A stretch of 64,000 nt of DNA from Mycolicibacterium helvum (GTDB lineage: Bacteria > Actinomycetota > Actinomycetes > Mycobacteriales > Mycobacteriaceae). Below, one piece after another: positions 1 to 7,268 of this stretch. The position numbers were made by a program, and so were the translations under genes. Numbering within the stretch: the first letter of the stretch is position 1; the number at the start of each line of letters is the position of its first letter. A model generated the notes under the pieces. It did not search any database. It had not been told where the DNA came from and was given only the letters and a program-made list of their open reading frames with translations. The stretch is from NCBI RefSeq assembly GCF_010731895.1, contig NZ_AP022596.1, positions 2,108,001 through 2,172,000 of the forward strand. The letters are read 5' to 3'.

Positions 1-66
1 CTCGATCCGGCGCAGCCGCTTGGTGTAGTTATCTTTGCGGGCCGAATATCCATGTGCGCCAGTCAT
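1..66 (-). CDS. ricR: Copper-sensing repressor RicR/CsoR family, N-terminal 22 residues only
   Basis: The gene runs off the left edge. Its 22 visible residues start MTGAHGYSARKDNY and continue to KRLRRIE, the start of mycobacterial CsoR/RicR proteins, which normally continue with GQVRGI. The ATG (66-64) directly follows the TAA of the DUF305 gene (69-67), so the two form one operon. Known family role: a helical Cu(I) sensor that leaves its operator when copper binds Cys-His-Cys; those residues lie outside the window. Divergent position next to ilvD matches Rv0190 of M. tuberculosis, as I recall it. The operator at 681-697 supports autoregulation. Confidence 0.87.
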   Translation of the reverse strand, partial: MTGAHGYSARKDNYTKRLRRIE

Positions 67-663
67 TTACCCTCCCAGCATCTGCTTCATCTGGTCGATC
101 TCGCCTTGCTGCGCGGTGACCATGGTCTTGGCCATCGCGGTCATGTCGGCGCTCTGGCCGTTGGCGATCTCGGCCTTCGCCATGTCGATGGCGCCCTGGT
201 GATGGCTGATCATCGCCTGCAGCCACAGTGTGTCGAACTCGGGGCCGTTGAGCGACTTGAGTTTGGCCATCGTCGCATCGTCGACCATGCCCTGCATGCC
301 GGCGCCGTGGCCGCCGTGGTCCCCCATCGCGTTCGGATCGACGTCCCACTGCAGCAACAGCGCCTTCATCGCGTTGATCTCTGGCTGCTGCTGGGCCGAG
401 ATGGTGGTCGCCAGGGTGAGCAGGGCCTGGTTGGTGGAGTGCTCGGGAGCCAGCGCTGCCAGCTCAACGGCCTGTTGATGGTGCGGGATCATCATCTGCG
501 CGAACATCACGTCGTCGGCGTTGTGGGCGGCCACCGTTGCGCTGGTCGTGGTGGTCGAGGTGGCGTGCTGGGAGTGGTCGTCGGTCTTGCTGCAGGAGGA
601 GACGACGACGGCGGTGGCCAGGGCTGCGGTGACCGCCACGATGCGGCTGCTGGTGGACATCAT
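67..663 (-). CDS. DUF305 lipoprotein, putative copper-binding
   Basis: This is a 198-residue protein. It has a lipoprotein signal peptide (hydrophobic stretch VTAALATAVVVSSC, lipobox cysteine near residue 22) and a Thr/Ser-rich linker. A DUF305 domain follows, with the hallmark repeated motifs MMIPHHQQAVELA and MISHHQGAIDMA. A Met/His patch (MGDHGGHGAGMQGM) lies between them. DUF305 proteins are ferritin-like four-helix proteins, and some are known to bind copper outside the membrane. The start chosen is the first of two tandem ATGs at 663, just downstream of the RicR-type operator. The gene precedes ricR with no gap, so it is probably copper-induced. Its copper role here is inferred from the operator and operon. 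Confidence 0.9.
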   Translation of the reverse strand: MMSTSSRIVAVTAALATAVVVSSCSKTDDHSQHATSTTTTSATVAAHNADDVMFAQMMIPHHQQAVELAALAPEHSTNQALLTLATTISAQQQPEINAMKALLLQWDVDPNAMGDHGGHGAGMQGMVDDATMAKLKSLNGPEFDTLWLQAMISHHQGAIDMAKAEIANGQSADMTAMAKTMVTAQQGEIDQMKQMLGG

Positions 664-680
664 GACCCCACCGTACCGGA

Positions 681-697
681 ATACCCCTTGGGGGTAT
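681..697. promoter_or_regulatory. RicR/CsoR-type copper operator
   Basis: ATACCCC-TTG-GGGGTAT is a perfect 7-3-7 inverted repeat. It contains TACCC-N5-GGGTA, the core I recall for the mycobacterial RicR regulon. It lies 17 bp upstream of the DUF305 ATG and overlaps the TATA-rich stretch that would serve as the minus-strand -10 region. A bound repressor would therefore block the DUF305-ricR promoter. Its right end is 43 bp before the ilvD start. Confidence 0.85.
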
Positions 698-728
698 AAA
701 AAGATTTGGCCACCACCCCCGACCACGG

Positions 729-734
729 CATACT
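729..734 (+). promoter_or_regulatory. Putative -10 box for leaderless ilvD transcript
   Basis: CATACT lies six bases before the GTG at 741. That places the expected transcription start at or next to the start codon. No Shine-Dalgarno sequence precedes the GTG, which fits a leaderless message. Inferred from spacing only. Confidence 0.45.
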
Positions 735-740
735 TGTCCG

Positions 741-2438
741 GTGACTCAAACGCCCGATCTGAAGCCCCGTAGTCGTGACGTCACCGACGGTCTGGAGAAG
801 GCTGCCGCGCGTGGCATGCTCCGCGCGGTAGGCATGGGTGACGAGGATTTCGCCAAGCCGCAGATCGGGGTGGCCTCCTCCTGGAACGAGATCACCCCGT
901 GCAACCTGTCCCTGGACCGGCTGGCCAAGGCCGCCAAGGACGGCGTGCACGCCGCCGGCGGTTATCCCATGGAGTTCGGCACCATCTCGGTGTCCGACGG
1001 CATCTCGATGGGCCATGAGGGCATGCACTTCTCGCTGGTGTCGCGCGAGGTCATCGCCGACAGCGTCGAGACCGTCATGATGGCCGAGCGCCTCGACGGG
1101 TCGGTGCTGCTGGCCGGCTGCGACAAGTCGCTGCCGGGCATGCTGATGGCCGCCGCACGCCTCGATCTCGCCTCGGTCTTCCTCTACGCAGGCTCGATCC
1201 TGCCGGGCCGGGCGAAGTTGTCCGACGGCACCGAGATGGACGTGACGATCATCGACGCTTTCGAGGCCGTCGGCGCATGCGCGCGCGGGCTGATGTCCCG
1301 CGCGGATGTCGACACCATCGAGCGGGCGATCTGTCCGGGCGAGGGCGCCTGCGGGGGCATGTTCACCGCCAACACGATGGCCAGCGCCGCCGAGGCGCTG
1401 GGCATGTCATTGCCGGGCAGCGCGGCGCCGCCGGCCACCGACCGCCGCCGGGACGGGTACGCCCGCCGCAGCGGCGAGGCCGTCGTGGAGCTGTTGCGCC
1501 GCGGTATCACCGCACGCGACATCCTGACCAAAGAGGCCTTCGAGAACGCGATCGCGGTCGTGATGGCGTTCGGTGGGTCCACCAACGCGGTGCTGCACCT
1601 GATGGCGATCGCGCACGAGGCCGACGTCAAGCTGACGCTGGCGGACTTCACCCGGATCGGCGCCAAGGTGCCGCACCTGGCCGACGTCAAGCCGTTCGGC
1701 AAACACGTGATGTTCGACGTCGACCGCATCGGCGGCGTGCCGGTGGTCATGAAGGCGCTGCTGGATGCCGGGCTGCTGCATGGTGACGTCATGACGGTGA
1801 CCGGCGAAACGATGGCGGCCAACCTCGCCCACATCGCGCCGCCGGATCCCGACGGCAAGGTGCTGCGAGCGCTGAGCAACCCGATCCACCCGACCGGCGG
1901 CATCACGATCCTGCACGGCTCGCTGGCTCCCGAGGGCGCTGTGGTCAAGTCAGCGGGTTTCGATTCCGACGTGTTCGAAGGCACTGCAAGGGTTTTCGAC
2001 GGCGAACGCGCCGCGATGGATGCTCTCGAAGACGGCACGATCGTGGCCAATGACGTCGTCGTCATCCGCTACGAGGGCCCCAAGGGCGGTCCGGGAATGC
2101 GCGAGATGCTGGCGATCACCGGCGCGATCAAGGGCGCCGGGCTGGGCAAGGACGTTCTGCTGATGACCGATGGCCGGTTCTCCGGCGGCACCACCGGCCT
2201 GTGCGTGGGTCACATCGCACCGGAGGCTGTCGACGCCGGGCCGATCGCCTTCGTGCGCGACGGTGACCGGGTGCGCCTCGACGTCGGCAAGGGCACGCTG
2301 GACGTGCTGGTCGACGCCGACGAATTCGATTCCCGCAAGGCGGGCTTCAACCCGCCCCCGCCGAAGTACACCACCGGCGTGCTGGCCAAGTACCGCAAGC
2401 TGGTCGGCTCGGCCGCGCAGGGAGCCGTCTGCGGCTAG
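741..2438 (+). CDS. ilvD: Dihydroxy-acid dehydratase IlvD
   Basis: IlvD dehydrates 2,3-dihydroxy-3-methylbutanoate (or -pentanoate) to the 2-oxo acid in valine, isoleucine and pantothenate synthesis. The 565-residue length and end-to-end similarity fit the IlvD/Edd family. Iron-sulfur ligand cysteines are visible at C54 (ITPCNLS), C127 (AGCDKSLPG) and C204 ([14 protein letters not shown]); K129 is the usual carbamylated lysine in the CDKS motif. The GTG start is leaderless-like. The stop shares the bases CTAG with the stop of the convergent secreted-protein gene. Known: such dehydratase clusters are copper targets, which makes the copper operon next door notable. Confidence 0.97.
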   Translation: MTQTPDLKPRSRDVTDGLEKAAARGMLRAVGMGDEDFAKPQIGVASSWNEITPCNLSLDRLAKAAKDGVHAAGGYPMEFGTISVSDGISMGHEGMHFSLVSREVIADSVETVMMAERLDGSVLLAGCDKSLPGMLMAAARLDLASVFLYAGSILPGRAKLSDGTEMDVTIIDAFEAVGACARGLMSRADVDTIERAICPGEGACGGMFTANTMASAAEALGMSLPGSAAPPATDRRRDGYARRSGEAVVELLRRGITARDILTKEAFENAIAVVMAFGGSTNAVLHLMAIAHEADVKLTLADFTRIGAKVPHLADVKPFGKHVMFDVDRIGGVPVVMKALLDAGLLHGDVMTVTGETMAANLAHIAPPDPDGKVLRALSNPIHPTGGITILHGSLAPEGAVVKSAGFDSDVFEGTARVFDGERAAMDALEDGTIVANDVVVIRYEGPKGGPGMREMLAITGAIKGAGLGKDVLLMTDGRFSGGTTGLCVGHIAPEAVDAGPIAFVRDGDRVRLDVGKGTLDVLVDADEFDSRKAGFNPPPPKYTTGVLAKYRKLVGSAAQGAVCG

Positions 2439-4120
2439 GCCGCAGCCCCACCGGCGGATCGCTTGGATCCGGCCACGCCGCTCTTGTGGGTGGATCCGGC
2501 GCTCGCCGACGAGCCACTCGAGCTTGAGCCGGTCTGGTTGGCTGCCGCGGCCGACTTGGCGCTGCCAGCCGACGACTTGGTGGTCGACTTGACCGTCCCG
2601 GTGGCGCCGGTCGAGGGGGATCCAGCCGACGGCGTGCTGGCGGTCTCTGTGCTGGCGGAGGAACCCGAGGGCGAAACGCCGGACACCAGGGAATTCACCG
2701 AGTCAATCACAGCGGCGCTCGTCGTTGAGGCCGTCGGCGTGCTCGTGCTACCTGCTGATGCCGACGGGTAGGTGATCGTCAGATGGTTGCCGTCCACCGC
2801 GAGCACCGGCGCCGTCTTACCGAATCGCAGAATCGGGAACGAGTCCTGGAACCCGACGACGAGAGCGCGGAGTACGTCACCGGGCACCTGTGCCCACTCC
2901 GCTGGTGTCAGCGGAGCCTGGGACAGGAACGTTGTGGCCGTGCCGGACTGGTCGAACGTCCGGTTGTAGGTGCCACCGTTGGTTGGGGTCTGGACATCGG
3001 TGTAGCCGGTGTTGACCAGGATGGTCAGTGCGGGCTGCAACGCGTCGGCGAGCGGGGTCCCCAGGTTCAGCGGATGACCGAGCGCGTTCGAGACGGCGTT
3101 GATCAGGCGCGCCGGCAGGCGCAGCGGCTCCAATAGCGGCAGATCGTTGGGTGCCAAAGTGCTGTAGGTGGTACTCGTTGAACCCAGCGTCGCCAGCAGG
3201 CCGAGGGCAGTCTCGATGTCACCCAGCGACGCGCCCCCGAGGTTCACGCCGCCGAGCAGATTTGTTGGCAGAACACTGGCCAGCAAGGTGTTGGTGAGCG
3301 AGAACGGATTCAGGGTCGCCGGGAAGTCGGACAACACGTTGTACTCCAGCCCGATGTTCACCACCGCGGAGTGCAGAGTGACGATGCCACCGCTGCCCGC
3401 GGTGGCCGGAGTTGAACTCGTCGCGCTGGTACCGACCGGCGTGACCGGGTTGATACCGAACAAGTTCAGGATCGGCGCGAAGCGCGAATAAAGCCCACCG
3501 TTAGGCGTCAGCGGGCTGTTCAGCAGGAGAAGCGCCAGGGTGGTCACATTGGTGCCCGGCTTGCAGAAGGTGCCCTGGGAAGAGCACTGTGCGCCGGTCA
3601 GAGTGTTGGTCAGCCCTGGACCGACGAGAGGGGTGTATCCCGGCAACGTGTTACCGCGGGCACTCGACAGCAAAGCTTGATAGGCGTCGTTCGTCCCGAA
3701 GGTGGCAAATCCCGATCCTGCGAGCAGCGCCGACCCCACGACCCCGCCCGGTTGCCGTCGGAAACTGTTGCTCAGGATGTTCCAACCGCCGAACGAGTAG
3801 GCGTTGATCCGATCAGCCAGATTCACCGGATTGGAATTGGTGTAGGCGAAGTTGATCGTGAGGGTGTCGATCAAGGGCGGCGCCAGATCGGGGAAGGCCA
3901 CCGAGTTCAGCCCAGCGGCCTGCAAGATCCGGAACACCGGTCCGGTGGTGATCCCGTTGAGAGTGACATCTGCTGCGCTGGCAGAGGGCAACATGGCCGG
4001 TGCCGTCATTCCCAGCGCCATCGCGGTGGCGGTCGCGGTCACCGCGGCAAGCCGCGCGACCTTCTTGCCACGCACTCTTGGGATCGCCCGAATATTGCGA
4101 GTTACCGTCGAAATTCTCAT
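2435..4120 (-). CDS. Secreted protein, possibly PE-PPE-domain related, with Ser/Thr/Ala tail
   Basis: This is a 561-residue exported protein. A basic N-terminus ([13 protein letters not shown]) and hydrophobic segment end at a likely cleavage site SASA|AD near residue 50. The body is rich in Asn, Leu, Gly and Pro. A segment with [18 protein letters not shown] resembles the C-terminal part of secreted mycobacterial PE-PPE (alpha/beta hydrolase-like) proteins, but I see no certain catalytic serine motif. About the last 110 residues are low-complexity Ser, Thr, Ala and Gly, and look cell-wall-spanning or disordered. The ATG at 4120 is preferred over the TTG at 4129 because GGGGTTGGGG precedes it. 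Function unknown. Confidence 0.75.
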   Translation of the reverse strand: MRISTVTRNIRAIPRVRGKKVARLAAVTATATAMALGMTAPAMLPSASAADVTLNGITTGPVFRILQAAGLNSVAFPDLAPPLIDTLTINFAYTNSNPVNLADRINAYSFGGWNILSNSFRRQPGGVVGSALLAGSGFATFGTNDAYQALLSSARGNTLPGYTPLVGPGLTNTLTGAQCSSQGTFCKPGTNVTTLALLLLNSPLTPNGGLYSRFAPILNLFGINPVTPVGTSATSSTPATAGSGGIVTLHSAVVNIGLEYNVLSDFPATLNPFSLTNTLLASVLPTNLLGGVNLGGASLGDIETALGLLATLGSTSTTYSTLAPNDLPLLEPLRLPARLINAVSNALGHPLNLGTPLADALQPALTILVNTGYTDVQTPTNGGTYNRTFDQSGTATTFLSQAPLTPAEWAQVPGDVLRALVVGFQDSFPILRFGKTAPVLAVDGNHLTITYPSASAGSTSTPTASTTSAAVIDSVNSLVSGVSPSGSSASTETASTPSAGSPSTGATGTVKSTTKSSAGSAKSAAAANQTGSSSSGSSASAGSTHKSGVAGSKRSAGGAAA

Positions 4121-4226
4121 TGTCCCCAACCCCCAACATCCGGTTTCTCAGCTTCTACTCAGGAAGATAGCCCTTTCGGTCCACAGTGGCGGCAATTTGG
4201 CGATCGGCCCACCTGAGAGAGTTCTG
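4121..4226. promoter_or_regulatory. Probable promoter region of the secreted-protein gene
   Basis: This 106-bp gap separates the hydrolase stop from the secreted-protein start on the minus strand. It is less GC-rich than its surroundings. I see a purine-rich ribosome-binding stretch next to the ATG but no clear operator or terminator hairpin. Confidence 0.3.
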
Positions 4227-5009
4227 CTAACTCCGGCCCAGCTTGTCATAAATCGCCGGCAGGAATGCGGCCAGGTGGTTCATCTCCTGAGCGCAATGCA
4301 CCAGCAGATCTCGGGGTTCCGGCAGCTGATGTGCGGCGATCGGGCGGATCACCGAGTCGGCCAGCCGGTTGCCACGGCGCACACCGATATACGGACCACC
4401 CATCCAGAATCGGGACCGCATTTCCGCCCCGCCCGGGGTGGCCCGGACGTGGTGAATGAACCAGCCGATGTCCACGGGCAGCTCACTGGATCCCAGCCGC
4501 GCACACACCGCGACGTCCCCGCCGAGCCGGGACGCGTCCAGGCCCAGCGCCGCAGGCTCGAGGAACTGGATGGCAGCCTTGGCGTAGGACGAGCCCAGAT
4601 ACTCCTCGATGATCGAGGTGCGCCCGACGTAGCTGCCGTCCGGTCCGTGATCACCCCAGTGCGCCCAGGCGTGGGCGCGCGGATGCCACAGCTTGTAGCG
4701 GCGCGAGTCGCTGCCGTGCCAGCCGAACCACCAGTCCCACATCGCCGGTGTGACGCCAGGCATGTCGGTACGCACCGAGACCTGAAATCCACCGCCGCGC
4801 AAACTACCGTAGCCGTTCTCGGTCTGCTGATATCCCTCGTCGAGAATGGTTGCGGCAGAATCGAAGCCAAGTAACACCTGATCGGCCTGTGGGCCCTGCT
4901 CGAGTGCGATGACGACGTGCCGGGGCAGCTCCGCCATCTCCGGATTGAAGTACGTGCCCCACGGGGTGTCCCCGTCGCCGGGGCGGTATCCCAGGTAGGT
5001 CTCGGCCAT
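4227..5009 (-). CDS. PhlG-type (2,4-diacetylphloroglucinol hydrolase family) protein
   Basis: The 260-residue protein matches the DAPG hydrolase family. PhlG, a zinc enzyme, removes an acetyl group from 2,4-diacetylphloroglucinol by C-C cleavage. Family-type motifs are WDWWFGWH (residues 91-98), YKLWHPRAH (105-113), an acidic segment IIEEYLG (133-139), HHVR (186-189) and HCAQEMNHL (238-246). H109, H113, E242 and H245 are plausible metal ligands. There is no signal peptide, so it is cytoplasmic. The ATG touches the stop of the upstream flavin oxidase (TAGATG), so the two are one transcription unit. The true substrate may be another acylated phenol or 1,3-diketone. Confidence 0.8.
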   Translation of the reverse strand: MAETYLGYRPGDGDTPWGTYFNPEMAELPRHVVIALEQGPQADQVLLGFDSAATILDEGYQQTENGYGSLRGGGFQVSVRTDMPGVTPAMWDWWFGWHGSDSRRYKLWHPRAHAWAHWGDHGPDGSYVGRTSIIEEYLGSSYAKAAIQFLEPAALGLDASRLGGDVAVCARLGSSELPVDIGWFIHHVRATPGGAEMRSRFWMGGPYIGVRRGNRLADSVIRPIAAHQLPEPRDLLVHCAQEMNHLAAFLPAIYDKLGRS

Positions 5010-6350
5010 CTACAGCCGTCCCATCCAGCCGTGGAACCGGCCGTCGGGGTCGTACTCGGCTCGTACCCGGTCGAGCTTCGCCATGTTCTCGTCGGTGGCG
5101 AACTTCGCCGGCCGCTTGCCCAAATTCTCGTCGGCCAGCTGGATTCCGGTGGCCAACGGCGCCATCGCCGCCATGTTCGAGCGCGGCCAGTCGCCGTACT
5201 TGTCGTCGTCGGCCGGGTCCATCCAGCCGGCGTAGAGCGCCAGATAGATCTCGCTTTCCAGGCTGTAGGCCATGTCCTGACGCTGCGGTGACGGGCCCCA
5301 GTTCAGCCAGAGGAAATGCGACGGGTGCGGTGGCATGGTGTCCAGGATGCGATGAATGCCCGGCAGCAGCTCGGCGGCCGAGGCATTGGTCCACATGTTG
5401 TCGGCGGTGTACCGGTGATCGGCGAGGTAGTTGCTCATCACCGCGGTGTACCAATCGGCCAGGGCCATCGGCGCATACGGGAACGCCACCAGCGCCTTGT
5501 CGACGACCGGGCATCGGTCCAGGATGCCGAAGGCCTCCTTGGCCTCGGCCTCGGTATCGGCGAACGCCGGGGAGGCCATCACGATGGCCGGTCGGTCGAT
5601 GCCGGCATTAGGCACACTGCGGGTGGCCACGATCTGCAACTCGACCCGGCGGTCCACCTCGGCGGAAATATCGCGCGCCCAGGTGAAGATCTCGTCGGCG
5701 AGCTCGATCGGGTAGGCGTAGAAGCTGCTGCCCAACACCGCGGGTCTCGTGTAGAGCTTGAGGTGGAACGCGATGACCACGGCGAAGAACCCTGGCCCCG
5801 AACCGCGGGCCGCCCAGTACAGATCCCGATGGTGGTCAGCGTCGATGTAGATCCGATCACCGTCGGCGGTGACCACATCCAGACCGATGACGCTCTCGCA
5901 GGCGGGCCCGACGACGCGGCTGTTCCAGCCGTAACCGCCCTGCAGTAGATAGCCGCCGATACACACGCCCTTGCAATGTCCGGCGGGGAAGAACAATCCC
6001 AGCGCCTCGAGTTCGGCGGCCAGCGCGCTGCCGCCCTTGCCCGGGCCGGCGACCGCGGTCATCTTGTCGGCGTCGATGCTGGTCTGATCCACCCGGCTCA
6101 TGTCGAGCAGCACCGCGCCGTCGCGTAGGTGGCTGGCCGCCCAGCTATGCCCACCGGACTTGATGCTGACTTGCTTGTTGTTGGCCTTGGCGTAGCGCAC
6201 GGCGGCGACCACGTCGTCGGCGTCGACCGCCTGGACGATGACGTCCGGATAGCGGTCGGGCACGCGCTGGTTCCACACCGTGGCAGTGCGTGCGCTCTCG
6301 TAACCGTCGTCGCCGCGGAAGAAATGACGCCCCTCAGGAAGTGACCCCAC
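5010..6350 (-). CDS. FAD-linked oxidase, berberine-bridge (BBE) type
   Basis: The 446-residue protein has an FAD-binding PCMH domain (about residues 30-210) and a C-terminal BBE motif (DPDGRFHGWMG). H68 in SGGHSW is the usual site of 8-alpha covalent flavin. C126 in AGHCKGVCIGG sits where BBE enzymes make a second bond at flavin C6, so bicovalent FAD is likely. Such enzymes oxidise sugars, alkaloids and phenols using oxygen. The GTG start is supported by a perfect AGGAGG (6361-6356) five bases upstream. It is the first gene of a two-gene operon with the PhlG-like hydrolase, and the IclR gene is divergent. Substrate unknown; an acylphenol or its precursor is an inference. Confidence 0.88.
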   Translation of the reverse strand: MGSLPEGRHFFRGDDGYESARTATVWNQRVPDRYPDVIVQAVDADDVVAAVRYAKANNKQVSIKSGGHSWAASHLRDGAVLLDMSRVDQTSIDADKMTAVAGPGKGGSALAAELEALGLFFPAGHCKGVCIGGYLLQGGYGWNSRVVGPACESVIGLDVVTADGDRIYIDADHHRDLYWAARGSGPGFFAVVIAFHLKLYTRPAVLGSSFYAYPIELADEIFTWARDISAEVDRRVELQIVATRSVPNAGIDRPAIVMASPAFADTEAEAKEAFGILDRCPVVDKALVAFPYAPMALADWYTAVMSNYLADHRYTADNMWTNASAAELLPGIHRILDTMPPHPSHFLWLNWGPSPQRQDMAYSLESEIYLALYAGWMDPADDDKYGDWPRSNMAAMAPLATGIQLADENLGKRPAKFATDENMAKLDRVRAEYDPDGRFHGWMGRL

Positions 6351-6363
6351 CTAAGCCTCCTCT

Positions 6364-6380
6364 GATTCACATTCCGAATC
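6364..6380. promoter_or_regulatory. Candidate IclR operator between the oxidase operon and iclR
   Basis: GATTC-N7-GAATC is an inverted repeat in the 90-bp divergent promoter region. A second imperfect repeat, GCACG-N4-CGTGC, lies near 6399-6412. IclR regulators usually bind such short inverted repeats between divergent genes. Assignment by position and symmetry only. Confidence 0.4.
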
Positions 6381-6440
6381 AGTACGATCCGTATTGCGGC
6401 ACGATACCGTGCAAGGAACGCCCAGGGAAGGGACGACAAG

Positions 6441-7202
6441 ATGGCAGATCCGGAAATTTCCGTGGTGCATGGCGAGCGTTCGGGAAGTGCCCGCGACGAT
6501 GGCATCCAGGTTCTGCGCCGCGCCGCGGCCGCACTTGACGAGATCGCGACGGCTCCGGGCCGGCTACGACTGGTCGATCTGCATAGCCGGCTGGGCCTGG
6601 CCAAGTCCACCGCGCGGCGGCTGTTGTTCGGTCTGGTCGAGGTGGGGTTCGCGGCCGTGGACGACGACGGCCGCATCGTCCTTGGCGACCGACTGCTGGG
6701 GTTGTCCAGCGCAAACGCCGCCCACATCGCCTCGGCATTCCGGCCGACCCTCGAGCGGGTGGCCGACGCCACCGGGGAAACCGCGGACCTCTCGGTATAC
6801 CGCGGCGGGCAGATGCTGTTCATCGACCAGATCGAGTCGCCACACCGGCTGCGGGCGGTCTCGGCGATCGGCGGCCGCTTCACCCTCTACGACACCGCCA
6901 ACGGGAAGGCGGCACTGGCGCTGTTCGACGACGCCGACACCGACTCGGCGCTCGCCTCCCTGGACCCGGCGGCAGGCTCGAAGGTTCGCGACGAACTCCG
7001 TGAGATCCGCACCAGCCGAATAGCTTTCGACCGCGACGAGCACACCGACGGCATCTCGGCCGCCGGGATCGCGGGGCGTGCGTTGGGCGGCAATATCGTC
7101 GCGATCTCGGTGCCCGCGCCGACGGAGCGGTTCAACAAGCACTCCGACCGCATCGTCGCCGCCCTGCGCTCGGCCCTGGATTCACCGATCTGGTCGACCT
7201 GA
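6441..7202 (+). CDS. IclR-family transcriptional regulator
   Basis: The 253-residue protein has an N-terminal winged helix-turn-helix (about residues 20-80, with LRLVDLHSRLGLAKSTARRL as the recognition region). A C-terminal IclR effector-binding domain follows (from about residue 95; motifs LSVYRGGQMLFIDQIES, GKAALALF and GISAAGIAGRAL). A purine-rich AAGGGACG lies before the ATG. It is divergent from the flavin oxidase/PhlG operon, and IclR proteins commonly control an adjacent aromatic or sugar catabolic operon. It could also influence the downstream molybdopterin oxidoreductase, 66 bp away on the same strand. The effector is not evident. Confidence 0.92.
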   Translation: MADPEISVVHGERSGSARDDGIQVLRRAAAALDEIATAPGRLRLVDLHSRLGLAKSTARRLLFGLVEVGFAAVDDDGRIVLGDRLLGLSSANAAHIASAFRPTLERVADATGETADLSVYRGGQMLFIDQIESPHRLRAVSAIGGRFTLYDTANGKAALALFDDADTDSALASLDPAAGSKVRDELREIRTSRIAFDRDEHTDGISAAGIAGRALGGNIVAISVPAPTERFNKHSDRIVAALRSALDSPIWST

Positions 7203-7268
7203 GGCAAATCTGACCATCCGGTTGGTTGGGCTTGCCAGTGTGTCTGTCAGCAGAGCACAGTGGCTGGT

